Positions 25,298-33,715 of a stretch of DNA of 64,000 nucleotides are shown here, piece by piece; within the stretch, counting starts at the first letter, position 1, and every line of letters begins with the position of its first letter. The notes beneath the pieces were generated by a model that saw only the letters and a program-made list of their open reading frames with translations, did not search any database and was not told the DNA's origin. Both the position numbers and the translations under genes were made by a program. The DNA lies in the NCBI RefSeq assembly GCF_017168335.1, contig NZ_JABFAU010000004.1:222813-286812 (forward strand), given 5' to 3'. The DNA comes from Rhodococcus sp. KRD162. GTDB lineage: Bacteria > Actinomycetota > Actinomycetes > Mycobacteriales > Mycobacteriaceae.

Positions 25298-26376
25298 CCA
25301 GATCGATCGACCACTCGGGATCGCGGGCCTGGGTCGACAACGCCGTGCGGCTGATCGAAGCCGACTCCCAGCGCAGTGCCGACACTCACTTGCTGCGGTA
25401 CCCGCTCCCCGCGGCCTGGGGGATCTCGCTGTACCTCAAGGACGAGTCCACCCACATCACGGGCAGCCTGAAGCATCGACTGGCTCGGTCGCTGTTCCTC
25501 TACGCAATCTGCAACGGCTGGGTCACCGAGCACACGACGGTGATCGAAGCGTCGTCTGGCTCCACCGCCGTGAGCGAGGCGTACTTCGCCGGACTGCTCG
25601 GCCTCGAATTCGTCGCAGTGATGCCGCGAAGCACCAGCACAGCCAAGGTCGCTCTCATCGAGTCGCACGGCGGTAGGTGCCACTTCGTCGACCGGCCCGG
25701 CGAGATGTACACCGAAGCCCATCGGCTCGCGGCCGAACCGGATTGCCACTACATGGATCAGTTCACCCACGCCGAGCGGGCCACCGACTGGCGCGGAAAC
25801 AACAACATCGCCGAGTCCATCTTCGACCAGCTTCGGCTCGAGGAATGCCCCATCCCCGACTGGGTGGTGGTCGGAGCAGGGACCGGGGGAACCAGCGCCA
25901 CCATCGGCCGGTACATCCGATACCGCAGGCATGCAACGCAACTCGCTGTGGTGGACCCGGAGAACTCGGCGTTCACAGGCGGTTACGAAACCGGGGATGC
26001 CACGTTCGAGACCGGCTTGCCATCCCGCATCGAAGGAATCGGCAGACCACGCGTCGAACCGTCGTTCGTCGGGCAGGTGATCGATCGCATGATCGCAGTG
26101 CCCGACGCAGCGTCGGTTGCCGCCGCCAGGTTCACTTCGGAGGCACTCGGAAAGCGGGTGGGCGGATCGACAGGTACCAACATCTGGGGTGCCTTCGGAT
26201 TGATATCGGAAATGATCGCCGCGGGCCGCACCGGAAGCGTCGTGACGCTGTTGTGCGACGGCGGAGATCGGTACTCCCAGACCTACTTCGACGACGCCTG
26301 GGTCGCGAGTCAAGGCATGGATCTCGGCGAACCGACCGACGCTCTCGAACGGTTCATTCGTACCGGGACGCTCTGA
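25294..26376 (+). CDS. cds1: PLP-dependent cysteine synthase-family enzyme, probable L-cysteine desulfhydrase (Cds1-like)
   Basis: A 360-aa fold-type II PLP enzyme. The PLP lysine lies in [18 protein letters not shown], and the substrate loop in [20 protein letters not shown]. The phosphate-binding glycine loop is [31 protein letters not shown] and [19 protein letters not shown] are near the C-terminus. These are hallmarks of the Cds1 group (M. tuberculosis Rv3684), which degrades cysteine to pyruvate, H2S and ammonia, rather than of CysK or CysM. A synthase role cannot be excluded. ATG overlaps the preceding stop. Confidence 0.78.
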   Translation: MTRSIDHSGSRAWVDNAVRLIEADSQRSADTHLLRYPLPAAWGISLYLKDESTHITGSLKHRLARSLFLYAICNGWVTEHTTVIEASSGSTAVSEAYFAGLLGLEFVAVMPRSTSTAKVALIESHGGRCHFVDRPGEMYTEAHRLAAEPDCHYMDQFTHAERATDWRGNNNIAESIFDQLRLEECPIPDWVVVGAGTGGTSATIGRYIRYRRHATQLAVVDPENSAFTGGYETGDATFETGLPSRIEGIGRPRVEPSFVGQVIDRMIAVPDAASVAAARFTSEALGKRVGGSTGTNIWGAFGLISEMIAAGRTGSVVTLLCDGGDRYSQTYFDDAWVASQGMDLGEPTDALERFIRTGTL

Positions 26377-26380
26377 CCGA

Positions 26381-26701
26381 CTAGCTGCTCACGATCAACG
26401 ACGCCGCCGCAGTTGCAGCGGCGACGGCACCGACGGCCGGCCACGCACCGATTTTCTTCGCCAACGGATGCGAGGCACCGAACGCCACGAGGTAAGTCCC
26501 GAGGAGTACGCCGGCGCGCGCCGTGCCCGAGGACTTCTGCCACTGCGCCGTGCATGCCACGCCGACGGCCGCCAATACGGCTCCGCCGAGCTGACGATTG
26601 TGGGACTGCCGGGCAACGGCGAAGCCGCCCAGCAAGCCACCGGCAGCCAGAGCGGATGTAGCAATCGAGCGTCGAGCACCGTGGTTGGGCATGGACGTCA
26701 T
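26381..26701 (-). CDS. small Ala/Gly-rich membrane protein
   Basis: A 106-aa protein with about four short helices (ATSALAAGGLLGGFAVA, LGGAVLAAVGVACTA, AGVLLGTYLVAFGA and WPAVGAVAAATAAASLIV). The function is unknown. A longer open frame exists upstream, but ATG 26701 overlaps the pepN stop exactly (ATGA), which fixes the start and makes it a translationally coupled partner of pepN. An internal ATG at 26692 is a weaker option. Confidence 0.72.
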   Translation of the reverse strand: MTSMPNHGARRSIATSALAAGGLLGGFAVARQSHNRQLGGAVLAAVGVACTAQWQKSSGTARAGVLLGTYLVAFGASHPLAKKIGAWPAVGAVAAATAAASLIVSS

Positions 26702-29157
26702 TCTAGTCGCGCCTGAACCCGCAGACTCCGGGCTAGATGGTCTCTCTGTTCGATCACCAAGCGCCGTAGAGCAGCCGGGGCCCATTCGTGCTCGGCGAGC
26801 CATGCATCCGCCGCGTCCGTCGACGGCTGCTGTGGAAACAGTCGGACGACGATTCGCCTCGCGATCTCGATGCTGCGCGAGGCCCACAAGGAGGAGATGG
26901 AGCGGAAATACGCGTCGTCGTACGGCTCGGTCAGGTCCGGTCGGTGCCCCGCTCGGAATCCGGTGATCAGGGCATCGAGGACATCGTTCGACACGTCCTC
27001 GCGCTCGGTGATGGCAGTCCACGCTCGTGCCTTCACCTCCGCGTCCGGTATTGCCGCCGACGCTGCGGTGTGTGCAGTTCGTCCCGAAGAGGTGTCGTCC
27101 GAGGCCAGTTCGGCATCGAGCTCGGCTGCGGTGGCGTGTCCGGTGGCGGCGAGGGCCAACCAGAAAGCCCAACGCTGATCAGGATCGAGACGGAGGCCGT
27201 CGATGGTGAGGGACCCGTCGAGCAGCGCGCGCACATCGGCGGCAAGCACGTCGTCCAGCTGGGCAGCTGATGCGACCGCACGCGCCCATACCAGCTGCGC
27301 GTCGCTTCCTGCTTCCGCGGCGCGCAGCTGATTCCCTGCCTCCACGAGCCACTGGCGGGTGGGTTCGTGCCTTCGCTCCTCGGGTAGATAGTGCTCCACC
27401 GCGTACGTCGCGTTGGCGGTGACAGCGGACAGAAGGCCGATCTTGGGCTCAGTGGGCGCGAATCTGGTTGCAATGTCGAGGTATTCGAGTGCCGAGAGCT
27501 CGGCATCGCGGGTGGAATTCCACAGCGCTGACCACACCAGTCCCCGTGCGAGGGGGTCCACCATGCGGTCGAGGTAGGCTCGCACGGTGGCGGTGGAGCG
27601 TTCGTCGAATCGGATCTTGGCGTATGTCAGATCGTCGTCGTTGAGCAGAACCAGTGCGGCAGCAGGAAACTCCACGGGAGTTCGGGCTTCGGTGATGTCG
27701 AGCTCGTGGCGGTGGGTTCTGGTCAGATTTCCCGACTCGTCCAGATCGTAGAGGCCGACGGCGACACGGTGGGGGCGCGGAGGCGTCTGCTCGATGGCAT
27801 CGCCGGTGAACCTCAGTGTGGAGACTCCGCTGGTCTGTAGCCATGCAGCCGCCCAGGTGTCGAGATCGCGCCCGCTGGCGGCCGACATCTCACCGAGCAG
27901 GTCCGTCAGAGTCGTGTTTCCGAAAGCATGGGTTCGAAAGTAGTTGCGAGAGGCAGCGAAGAACGCGTCGGCACCGACGAATGCTCCGAGTTGCTTGAGC
28001 ACGCTCGCGCCTTTGGCATAGGTGATGCCGTCGAAGTTGAGCTTCGCGGCCTCGAGATCGGTGATGTCGGCGACGATGGGGTGGGTCGTGGGAAGCTGAT
28101 CCTGCAAATAGGCCCACGCTTTTCGGCGGTTGGCGAAACTGACCCAGGCATCGGTGAATCGAGTGGCCTCGGCCGACGCGTAGGCGCCCATGTAGTCGGC
28201 AAAGGACTCCTTGAGCCACAGATCGTCCCACCACTGCATCGTGACGAGGTCGCCGAACCACATGTGCGCCATCTCGTGCAGGATCGTGTTTGCCCGAGCC
28301 TCGTACTGGGCTTCGGTTGCCGCCGAGCGGAACACATACGATTCGGTGAAGGTGACCAGGCCTGGGTTCTCCATCGCACCGAGGTTGTACTCGGGGACGA
28401 AAATCTGGTCGTACTTTCCGAACGGGTACGGATAGTCGAACTTGTCGTGAAAGAAGTCCAGGCCCCGCTTCGTGATGTCGAAGATGTCCTCGGCGTCGAA
28501 GTGCTCGGCGAGCGAGGCCCGGCACAGCGCTGCTAGCGGGACGGTGAGTTCGTCTCGCGTCCAAGATGATTCGACGCGGTGGTACGGGCCCGCTGCGACC
28601 GCGGTGATGTAGGTCGAGATCGGCAGAGTCGGCGCGAACGTGGTGACGGTGTTGTCGGTGACTCCTTCGCGGTTCGAGAGCACGGTCCACCCCGCCGGTG
28701 CTGCGACGGTCAACGTGAACGGAGCTTTCAGGTCGGGTTGCTCGAAGTTCGCGAACACCCGCCGCGCGTCGGCGGGCTCGTACTGGGTGTACAGATAGAC
28801 GTTGTTGTCCACTGGATCGACGAAGCGGTGCAGTCCTTCACCCGATCGGCTGTATCGCCCGCGCGCTCGAATCCGCACCACGTTGTGCTCGCTGAGCCCT
28901 AACAGCTGAATCCGCGCACCGTCGTAGTCGACCGGTGAGTCGGCACCGTTGACGGTGACCTCGTCGACGGCGGCGCCGATGAAATCGACCCACGTCGCGG
29001 CGGTGGTCGCGTCGAATTCGATCGTCGTCACGGTTTCGAAGGTGTCGACGCCGATGTTTTCGGCATGCAGAAGGTCCAGATGGACGCGATAGCTCACTGC
29101 GTCGATGTGGCGCGAACGCCTGCGAGTTTCGGTCCGGGTCAGGTTCGCGGTGCTCAC
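26698..29157 (-). CDS. pepN: aminopeptidase N (M1 family zinc metallopeptidase)
   Basis: An 819-aa cytosolic M1 aminopeptidase that removes N-terminal residues from peptides. The exopeptidase motif GAMEN precedes the zinc site HEMAHMWFGDLVTMQWWDDLWLKESFADY, with both His and the downstream Glu intact. Also visible are the M1 N-terminal beta domain (THR-rich start, YTQYEPADARRVFANFEQPDLKAPF) and a long C-terminal helical ERAP1-like domain. GTG 29157 is chosen; an in-frame TTG lies one codon earlier. The length matches actinobacterial PepN. The first gene of a two-gene unit with the small membrane protein. Confidence 0.94.
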   Translation of the reverse strand: MSTANLTRTETRRRSRHIDAVSYRVHLDLLHAENIGVDTFETVTTIEFDATTAATWVDFIGAAVDEVTVNGADSPVDYDGARIQLLGLSEHNVVRIRARGRYSRSGEGLHRFVDPVDNNVYLYTQYEPADARRVFANFEQPDLKAPFTLTVAAPAGWTVLSNREGVTDNTVTTFAPTLPISTYITAVAAGPYHRVESSWTRDELTVPLAALCRASLAEHFDAEDIFDITKRGLDFFHDKFDYPYPFGKYDQIFVPEYNLGAMENPGLVTFTESYVFRSAATEAQYEARANTILHEMAHMWFGDLVTMQWWDDLWLKESFADYMGAYASAEATRFTDAWVSFANRRKAWAYLQDQLPTTHPIVADITDLEAAKLNFDGITYAKGASVLKQLGAFVGADAFFAASRNYFRTHAFGNTTLTDLLGEMSAASGRDLDTWAAAWLQTSGVSTLRFTGDAIEQTPPRPHRVAVGLYDLDESGNLTRTHRHELDITEARTPVEFPAAALVLLNDDDLTYAKIRFDERSTATVRAYLDRMVDPLARGLVWSALWNSTRDAELSALEYLDIATRFAPTEPKIGLLSAVTANATYAVEHYLPEERRHEPTRQWLVEAGNQLRAAEAGSDAQLVWARAVASAAQLDDVLAADVRALLDGSLTIDGLRLDPDQRWAFWLALAATGHATAAELDAELASDDTSSGRTAHTAASAAIPDAEVKARAWTAITEREDVSNDVLDALITGFRAGHRPDLTEPYDDAYFRSISSLWASRSIEIARRIVVRLFPQQPSTDAADAWLAEHEWAPAALRRLVIEQRDHLARSLRVQARLE

Positions 29158-29181
29158 CAACCAACCCTATGCGATCGTGTT

Positions 29182-30501
29182 TCACAGAGTCGGCGCGGTG
29201 AAGTAGTGATTTCCGAGTGGATCGACGATGTGCAGAACTCCTTCCGGGAGCAGTTCGGTGCGCCAGAGCTTGCGCGTCTTGAGATTGTGGTGGAGTCGAC
29301 AGCGCGGGCCGACGTTCGTGAAGATCGTCCAGCCGCCTCGCTCCGGATTCCGTTGGTCGAATTCGACGATATGGTCGAGATCGCACCGTTCCGAGGGCAC
29401 GTTGCATCCAGGGTGGAGGCAATACGGATGCGCGGCGCGCACCTGCGCCGCGAGTGCCCGACTGGGCGTGTAGGTCAGTGCCCCTGGCGGCGGCCGTTTC
29501 ATGCCGCCGTGGCCGTCTGGGTACAGAGCGTGGGTGCCGAGGGGATCGCCCCGGACGAGGGCACGCCAACGCTCGATCAGCGTGCCCCCTCCTGGTCGTG
29601 ATCTTCGCGACGGGTCGGGTGGTGCGAGCTCGGCAGTAACTCCCGGCGCGGGGTGCGTCTTTCCCGGTTCTGTCGATGCCGAGGGCAATTCTGCCGATGT
29701 CGAGGACGATGCAGTCTTCGACGCCGGTTCATCGGCATCGGGGGCCTGCGGATCCGTCGCATCGTCAGCATCATCGCGAGAGACCTGGCACGTGAGGCAC
29801 TCGCACAGCAGTGGCTCGCCGCGCATCAGTGCGGTCTGGGCGTCGCCGCGCCGTTGGTCGTCCGAACGCGGATCCTCGGGGTGCAGGCGTGCGACCTCGA
29901 CATCGATCCGGGAGAGCTGTTCGTCGGCTTCACCGTCGGTCATCAAAGCGGTCACACTCGACAGCCCCCGGGCTCGTCGCCGAAGGCGGATTCGCTTCTC
30001 GGTGCGCGCGGTCCGTGTGCGCACCGCGCGGTCCCAGTCGGCGTCGGCCTCGATGAGGAGTCGGTCGATCTCGCGACCCAAGGTCCCCGGAGCCATCTCC
30101 CTGGCGGCCTTGACGATCTCGGCCTCCAGGGCGATCACCGTCTCCGGCCGGGCGTGAAGCAGATGATCGTGAATTGTTCTGACTCGCTCCAGGTCGAGGG
30201 AGCCGGCGATGAATTCCTGACGTACGAGCGGGCGAAGTTGACGCCACATCTGCAGCTTGTTGTGCACGGCGGCAAAGGTGGACGACAGGGCCGCCGCCAG
30301 TTCGCAGATCGCCGAGTTGTACAGATCTTTCTCGGTCACCCCGGTGTCCCACGGTGCTGCGCACGCCGTTCGATTCCGGACGTATTCGTCCGAGAGATTC
30401 AGTTCCGAAGCAACAGCAGCGTTGATCGTCCGGCGCGCGCCCAGTACGCAGGCGAGCGCAGCATGATCGTCCGTCGTCCATGCCGATTTTCGTAGCCCCA
30501 T
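29182..30501 (-). CDS. DUF222 / HNH endonuclease-domain protein (13E12 family)
   Basis: A 439-aa protein of the 13E12/DUF222 family. The N-terminal two thirds are helical DUF222, followed by a disordered Asp/Ser/Thr/Pro linker (about residues 250-310). The C-terminal domain has an intact HNH nuclease signature: CNVPSERCDLDHIVEFDQ … FTNVGPRCRLHHNLKTR. Family members are abundant and multicopy in Mycobacteriales and may be mobile, but no target repeats or insertion-sequence ends are visible here. ATG 30501 is preferred over GTG 30531 because GGGGGGTGAC lies directly before it. The physiological role is unknown. Confidence 0.83.
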   Translation of the reverse strand: MGLRKSAWTTDDHAALACVLGARRTINAAVASELNLSDEYVRNRTACAAPWDTGVTEKDLYNSAICELAAALSSTFAAVHNKLQMWRQLRPLVRQEFIAGSLDLERVRTIHDHLLHARPETVIALEAEIVKAAREMAPGTLGREIDRLLIEADADWDRAVRTRTARTEKRIRLRRRARGLSSVTALMTDGEADEQLSRIDVEVARLHPEDPRSDDQRRGDAQTALMRGEPLLCECLTCQVSRDDADDATDPQAPDADEPASKTASSSTSAELPSASTEPGKTHPAPGVTAELAPPDPSRRSRPGGGTLIERWRALVRGDPLGTHALYPDGHGGMKRPPPGALTYTPSRALAAQVRAAHPYCLHPGCNVPSERCDLDHIVEFDQRNPERGGWTIFTNVGPRCRLHHNLKTRKLWRTELLPEGVLHIVDPLGNHYFTAPTL

Positions 30502-30600
30502 GTCACCCCCCAGCGACCGGAGATCGAACACGTATTCGATCTCGTTGCGGCCAGAGTAAACCAGAGCTCCGACACATTCGTCGGTGCTGACGAAATGCCC

Positions 30601-31509
30601 TCAGGACGCGCTGGCGGCGAGGTTCACGTCGAGCTCGAGGAGGTAGTGATTGATGGCGATCGCGGCTTTCGAGCCTGCTGCCGCCGAATTGATCACTTGC
30701 GCGGGTGAGTCCGAGACGTTTCCCGCTGCCCACAGGCCGTCCACACTGGTGCAACCCGTGGGGTCGGTTGCCACCCATCCGTTCTCGAGGCGAGCGCAGC
30801 CGAGCCCGATGAGCAGGCTGTCGTTCGGGACGAACGTCGGACCGACGAATACCACCGTTCGGGGAACGACTGTGCCGCCGGCAAGCTCGATGCCGGTCAC
30901 GCTGCCGTCGTGCAGCACGACCCGGGTAACCGGTGCGTCGACGACGCGCACGGACCTCGCGTCGAATCGGGCCCGCTCGTCTCGTGTCAGCTCGATGCCG
31001 TTGGTGAAGAAGATGACGTCCTTCGACCATTGACGGATCAGTGCGGCCTGGTGGACCGAGAACGGTCGGTTGGATCCGCCGACGACGGCAATGGGCTGAT
31101 CTCGCACTTCGTAGCCGTGGCAGTACGGGCAATGCACCACTCCGGAACCCCACTGCTCGAGGACACCGGGGATGTCGGGCAGCTCGTCGCGGAGGCCGGT
31201 GGCCACCAACGCCGATCGGGCGTCGAGACGAGATCCATCTCGGAGGTGCACCGAGAACGCGTCGTCGATGCGAATTACATTGCCCTGCAGAATCTCTCCG
31301 CCGTATCGGAGGACTTCCCGGCGTCCGGCCTCACGCAATTCCGCTGGTGCGGAACCGTCGCGTGAGAGAAAGTTGTGCACGTGGTCGGCAGGAGCATTGC
31401 GTGGTTCCTCGGCGTCGACGACGATCACGCGTCGACGGGCACGAGCCAATAGTGTTGCGGCACTGAGTCCGGCGGGGCCGCCGCCGATCACCACTGTGTC
31501 GTAGGTCAA
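30601..31509 (-). CDS. thioredoxin reductase-like FAD/NAD(P) oxidoreductase with CPYC
   Basis: A 302-aa class II thioredoxin reductase-fold flavoenzyme: FAD P-loop VVIGGGPAGLSAATLLARAR at the N-terminus, redox pair in VVHCPYCHGYEV, NAD(P) loop IAVVGGSNRPF and a C-terminal FAD segment VDGLWAAGNVSDSPAQVINSAAAG. The CPYCHGYE form resembles dithiol oxidases such as GliT/HlmI more than classical TrxB (CATC). The substrate may therefore be a small dithiol or a low-molecular-weight thiol. TTG 31509 is the likely start, following GGGAGTCC. It diverges from a MarR regulator, the likely controller. Confidence 0.82.
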   Translation of the reverse strand: MTYDTVVIGGGPAGLSAATLLARARRRVIVVDAEEPRNAPADHVHNFLSRDGSAPAELREAGRREVLRYGGEILQGNVIRIDDAFSVHLRDGSRLDARSALVATGLRDELPDIPGVLEQWGSGVVHCPYCHGYEVRDQPIAVVGGSNRPFSVHQAALIRQWSKDVIFFTNGIELTRDERARFDARSVRVVDAPVTRVVLHDGSVTGIELAGGTVVPRTVVFVGPTFVPNDSLLIGLGCARLENGWVATDPTGCTSVDGLWAAGNVSDSPAQVINSAAAGSKAAIAINHYLLELDVNLAASAS

Positions 31510-31554
31510 GAGGACTCCCGGTGTCGGTGGACTAGGCTGTGAACGTAGCAGAAC

Positions 31555-31570
31555 TGTCAACTGGTTAACA
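31555..31570. promoter_or_regulatory. MarR-type inverted repeat TGTCAAC-TG-GTTAACA
   Basis: The 7-bp arms match at six of seven positions around TG. It is centred between the divergent oxidoreductase (start 31509) and the MarR gene (start 31586), where a MarR dimer would control both. The downstream AACAATATT could supply a -10 box for the regulator. Function is inferred from symmetry and location. Confidence 0.55.
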
Positions 31571-31585
31571 ATATTGGTGGTGACG

Positions 31586-32086
31586 ATGGCCGACTCATCT
31601 CTACGTGAACTGACCTGTGCACGGTGGGCCGAGCGCAATCCCGAACTGGACACGTCGCCGATGCAGGTGGTGGCACAGATCAAGCGCATCGTCGCGCTGC
31701 TCGACATGGCGGTCGAACCGATCTACGACGCGGCCGACGTCACCGTGTCCGAGGTGGAATTGATGGTGCCGCTGCGCTTCGCGGTAGAACCTGTGACGGC
31801 GGCGCGGCTGGCCGAGATGCTGGGGATGTCCCGTGCCGGCGTGAGCAAGGCTCTCGGGAAACTCGAACGGCGTGGTTTTGTCGAGCGAGTGCCCAGCGCC
31901 GAGGATCGACGGTCTGCGTCCATCACGTTGACCGATGAAGGTGAACGCGTTGTGGACGAGGTGTTTCCCCTCGAACTGGCAGCTCACGGTCGGCTGTTCG
32001 ATGCTCTGGGTGCGCAGCGTGGGGCCGTTCTGAAGGCCTTGGAGGTCCTCGCTGCGTCGATGGACAGCGGTCTGTCGTTGCGGTGA
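31586..32086 (+). CDS. MarR-family transcriptional regulator
   Basis: A 166-aa winged-helix regulator. The recognition region reads VTAARLAEMLGMSRAGVSKALGKLERRGFVERVPSAEDRRSASITLTDEG, with the MarR wing (EDRRSASITLT). The N-terminal helices form the dimer interface. It probably represses itself and the divergent FAD oxidoreductase through the inverted repeat between them, with a ligand or oxidant as inducer. ATG 31586 is chosen; TTG/GTG codons at 31574-31580 give a slightly longer form. No cysteine-based sensor motif stands out except Cys10. Confidence 0.85.
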   Translation: MADSSLRELTCARWAERNPELDTSPMQVVAQIKRIVALLDMAVEPIYDAADVTVSEVELMVPLRFAVEPVTAARLAEMLGMSRAGVSKALGKLERRGFVERVPSAEDRRSASITLTDEGERVVDEVFPLELAAHGRLFDALGAQRGAVLKALEVLAASMDSGLSLR

Positions 32087-32138
32087 ACCCGCAGCTACTC
32101 TCGGTTGTAGGGGGCATGCGCGAATCCGGAGGCGGGCA

Positions 32139-32480
32139 GTGAATACATTTCAGAGATCTGCGGCAGCGGTCAACACGGTGGTGATGGCGGTCATGAAACT
32201 GCCGGTGCTGGAGCGGTTGCTCGGGCGTTCGATGGGCATCCTGACCTACACCGGCCGGAAGTCGGGCCGGAAGATCACACTGCCGTTGGCAATCAGGCAT
32301 CGCGGTGATCATCTGAAGATCGCTGTGGCCATGCCGGACAAGAAGACCTGGTGGCGCAACTTCTCGACCGAGGCCAGCCGGGTCGACGTCGAACTCGGTG
32401 GTGTTCATTACGCCGGCGTCGCCACGTCGACACGTGATGATCGTGGGCGAGTGTTCGTCGACGTGGCGTTGGATCGATGA
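32139..32480 (+). CDS. short nitroreductase/deazaflavin-type split-barrel protein
   Basis: A 113-aa protein resembling the F420-dependent nitroreductase (Ddn-like, DUF385) family: LPVLERLLGRSMGILTYTGRKSGRKITLPLAIRHRGDHLKIAVAMPDKKTWWRNF. The conserved TGRKSGR and WWRNF segments fit that family. It is shorter than typical members (about 140-150 aa) and lacks part of the C-terminal sheet, so it may be a degenerate or minimal form. GTG 32139 follows GGAGGCGGGCA. It follows the MarR gene on the same strand. Confidence 0.7.
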   Translation: MNTFQRSAAAVNTVVMAVMKLPVLERLLGRSMGILTYTGRKSGRKITLPLAIRHRGDHLKIAVAMPDKKTWWRNFSTEASRVDVELGGVHYAGVATSTRDDRGRVFVDVALDR

Positions 32481-32541
32481 AGCGCTCCTGGGCGTGAGAG
32501 CGTCTCGGCGGGCAGTCGATGTGGCGACGCCCGTCAACTAG

Positions 32542-32572
32542 GGTTGACAAGCAAGAGTTGTCAACCTAAATT
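32542..32572 (+). promoter_or_regulatory. TTGACA / TAAATT promoter merged with a palindromic operator
   Basis: TTGACA at 32544-32549 and TAAATT at 32567-32572 are separated by 17 bases, a near-consensus housekeeping promoter. The palindrome GGTTGACAA-GCAAGAG-TTGTCAACC (32542-32566, perfect 9-bp arms) spans the -35 and the whole spacer. An additional GTCAAC half-site lies at 32533-32538. A start 7 bases after the -10 would coincide with ATG 32579, giving a leaderless mRNA. Autoregulation by the HTH product is the simplest reading. Confidence 0.75.
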
Positions 32573-32578
32573 GACGTC

Positions 32579-32794
32579 ATGACCGAAGCCACTGCACTCG
32601 CTGCCGCAGCCGCCAGTCCCGATCCGGGGGAGGGGCTGCGTGCGGTAGCGGCCCTCCGTCGATTGCTGGAGCGGCTCGAGGCCGTTCAGGTTCGCAGTGC
32701 CAGAAATCAGGGATGGTCCTGGCAGGCAATAGCCGATTCGCTGGGAGTCAGCAGGCAGGCCGTCCACAAGAAGCACGGCGGAAAAGGAAGGTAG
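32579..32794 (+). CDS. small helix-turn-helix protein paired with a Clp_N protein
   Basis: A 71-aa protein: an Ala-rich N-terminal helix, then LRRLLERLEAVQVRSARNQGWSWQAIADSLGVSRQAVHKKHGGKGR, a clear helix-turn-helix with a basic tail. It is probably a DNA-binding autorepressor. Small HTH genes of this kind are found directly before Clp_N-domain genes in many actinobacteria, as here (6 bases apart). The ATG is the likely first transcribed base. Confidence 0.8.
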   Translation: MTEATALAAAAASPDPGEGLRAVAALRRLLERLEAVQVRSARNQGWSWQAIADSLGVSRQAVHKKHGGKGR

Positions 32795-32800
32795 GCAATC

Positions 32801-33301
32801 ATGTTCGAGCGATTCACCACGTCCGCCAGAGCAGTCGTCCTGGCTGCCCAGGGGCAAGCGCGGGCACTGCACTCACCGCGTATCGAGCCCACTCACCTTT
32901 TCCTGGGGGCGCTGTCCACCGTCGACGAACCGCTGAGAAAGGCGCTCGAAGAGGCTGGATTCACCGCCGATGGGGTATTCGCAGACGCGCAGACCCGTGA
33001 CGCGCGTGCACTGCGTTCACTCGGGATCGACCTGGACGCCGTCGAGTCGACAGTCGGTCCGGGAGCGCTCGACGACGCGCAGCCGGACGGCTCGAAGCAC
33101 ATCCCGTTCGCGCCCTCGGCCAAGGAAGTCCTGAAGCACTCCTTGAAGGAGGCCGCGGAACGACGCGACCGCGAGATAGGCGTCGAGCATATTCTTCTCG
33201 GTTTGGTTCGAGGAGCCGATCCGTGGTTCACCGAATTGGTGCAGCTGCGGTGTTCGCTCGATGATCTGCGGTCGACGGTCCTGCTCGTTCGGACGCCGTA
33301 G
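32801..33301 (+). CDS. stand-alone Clp N-domain protein (ClpC adaptor-like)
   Basis: A 166-aa protein consisting of the double Clp_N repeat without any AAA+ ATPase domain: FERFTTSARAVVLAAQGQARALHSPRIEPTHLFLGAL (repeat 1) and FAPSAKEVLKHSLKEAAERRDREIGVEHILLGLVRGAD (repeat 2). In ClpC/ClpA this domain docks adaptors and substrates, so a free copy may act as an adaptor, decoy or stress-sensing factor for ClpC. It is co-transcribed with the HTH gene under the palindromic promoter, suggesting stress-linked control. ATG follows GGAAGG. Confidence 0.85.
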   Translation: MFERFTTSARAVVLAAQGQARALHSPRIEPTHLFLGALSTVDEPLRKALEEAGFTADGVFADAQTRDARALRSLGIDLDAVESTVGPGALDDAQPDGSKHIPFAPSAKEVLKHSLKEAAERRDREIGVEHILLGLVRGADPWFTELVQLRCSLDDLRSTVLLVRTP

Positions 33302-33334
33302 CCGCCCAACGCTTCGAACCCTACGATGGGCGCC

Positions 33335-33715
33335 ATGAACTTTCTGATTCGGCTCGTGATCAACGCTGTTGCCATATGGGTAGCGAAGGAGTTCGTCGAC
33401 GGAATCACCGTCACCAGTTCCGGTCGCGGCGACGGGTGGGACATCGTGGTGCTGCTCGGTATCGCGGCCGTGCTGACGATCGTGAACGCGTTCATCAAGC
33501 CGGTGGTGAAGCTGTTGTCGCTGCCGTTGCTGATTCTGACTCTCGGACTGTTCACCCTCGTGATCAACGCGTTGATGTTGCTGCTGACGGGTTGGTTGTC
33601 GTCGCAGACCGGCTATGGTCTCGAGATCGTGGGCTTCGCCGCCGCGTTCTGGGGCGCAATCATCATCTCGATCGTGAATTTCCTGTTGGGTGCATTCGTC
33701 CCCGAGAGGCGTTAG
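33335..33715 (+). CDS. phage holin family (phage_holin_4_2) membrane protein
   Basis: A 126-aa four-helix membrane protein of the bacterial family annotated as phage holin IV superfamily. It has [23 protein letters not shown], the conserved [49 protein letters not shown] and [10 protein letters not shown]. Despite the name it is a chromosomal core protein, not a prophage sign. The start is ATG 33335; ATG 33326 is in frame upstream. Its stop overlaps that of the convergent menA in TTAG. Confidence 0.82.
   Translation: MNFLIRLVINAVAIWVAKEFVDGITVTSSGRGDGWDIVVLLGIAAVLTIVNAFIKPVVKLLSLPLLILTLGLFTLVINALMLLLTGWLSSQTGYGLEIVGFAAAFWGAIIISIVNFLLGAFVPERR

Noticed and set aside
24529..26313. 594-codon minus-strand frame ending in BldC
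   Set aside because: Only the last 71 codons (24529-24744) match a family; the rest is antisense to the Cds1-like gene.
29182..30501. Insertion sequence or intein at the HNH gene
   Set aside because: No terminal inverted repeats, target duplications or split host gene are visible; the gene is a complete DUF222/HNH protein.
33335..33715. Prophage remnant because of the holin-family name
   Set aside because: This family is a chromosomal membrane protein in many actinobacteria; no other phage genes or attachment sites are visible.
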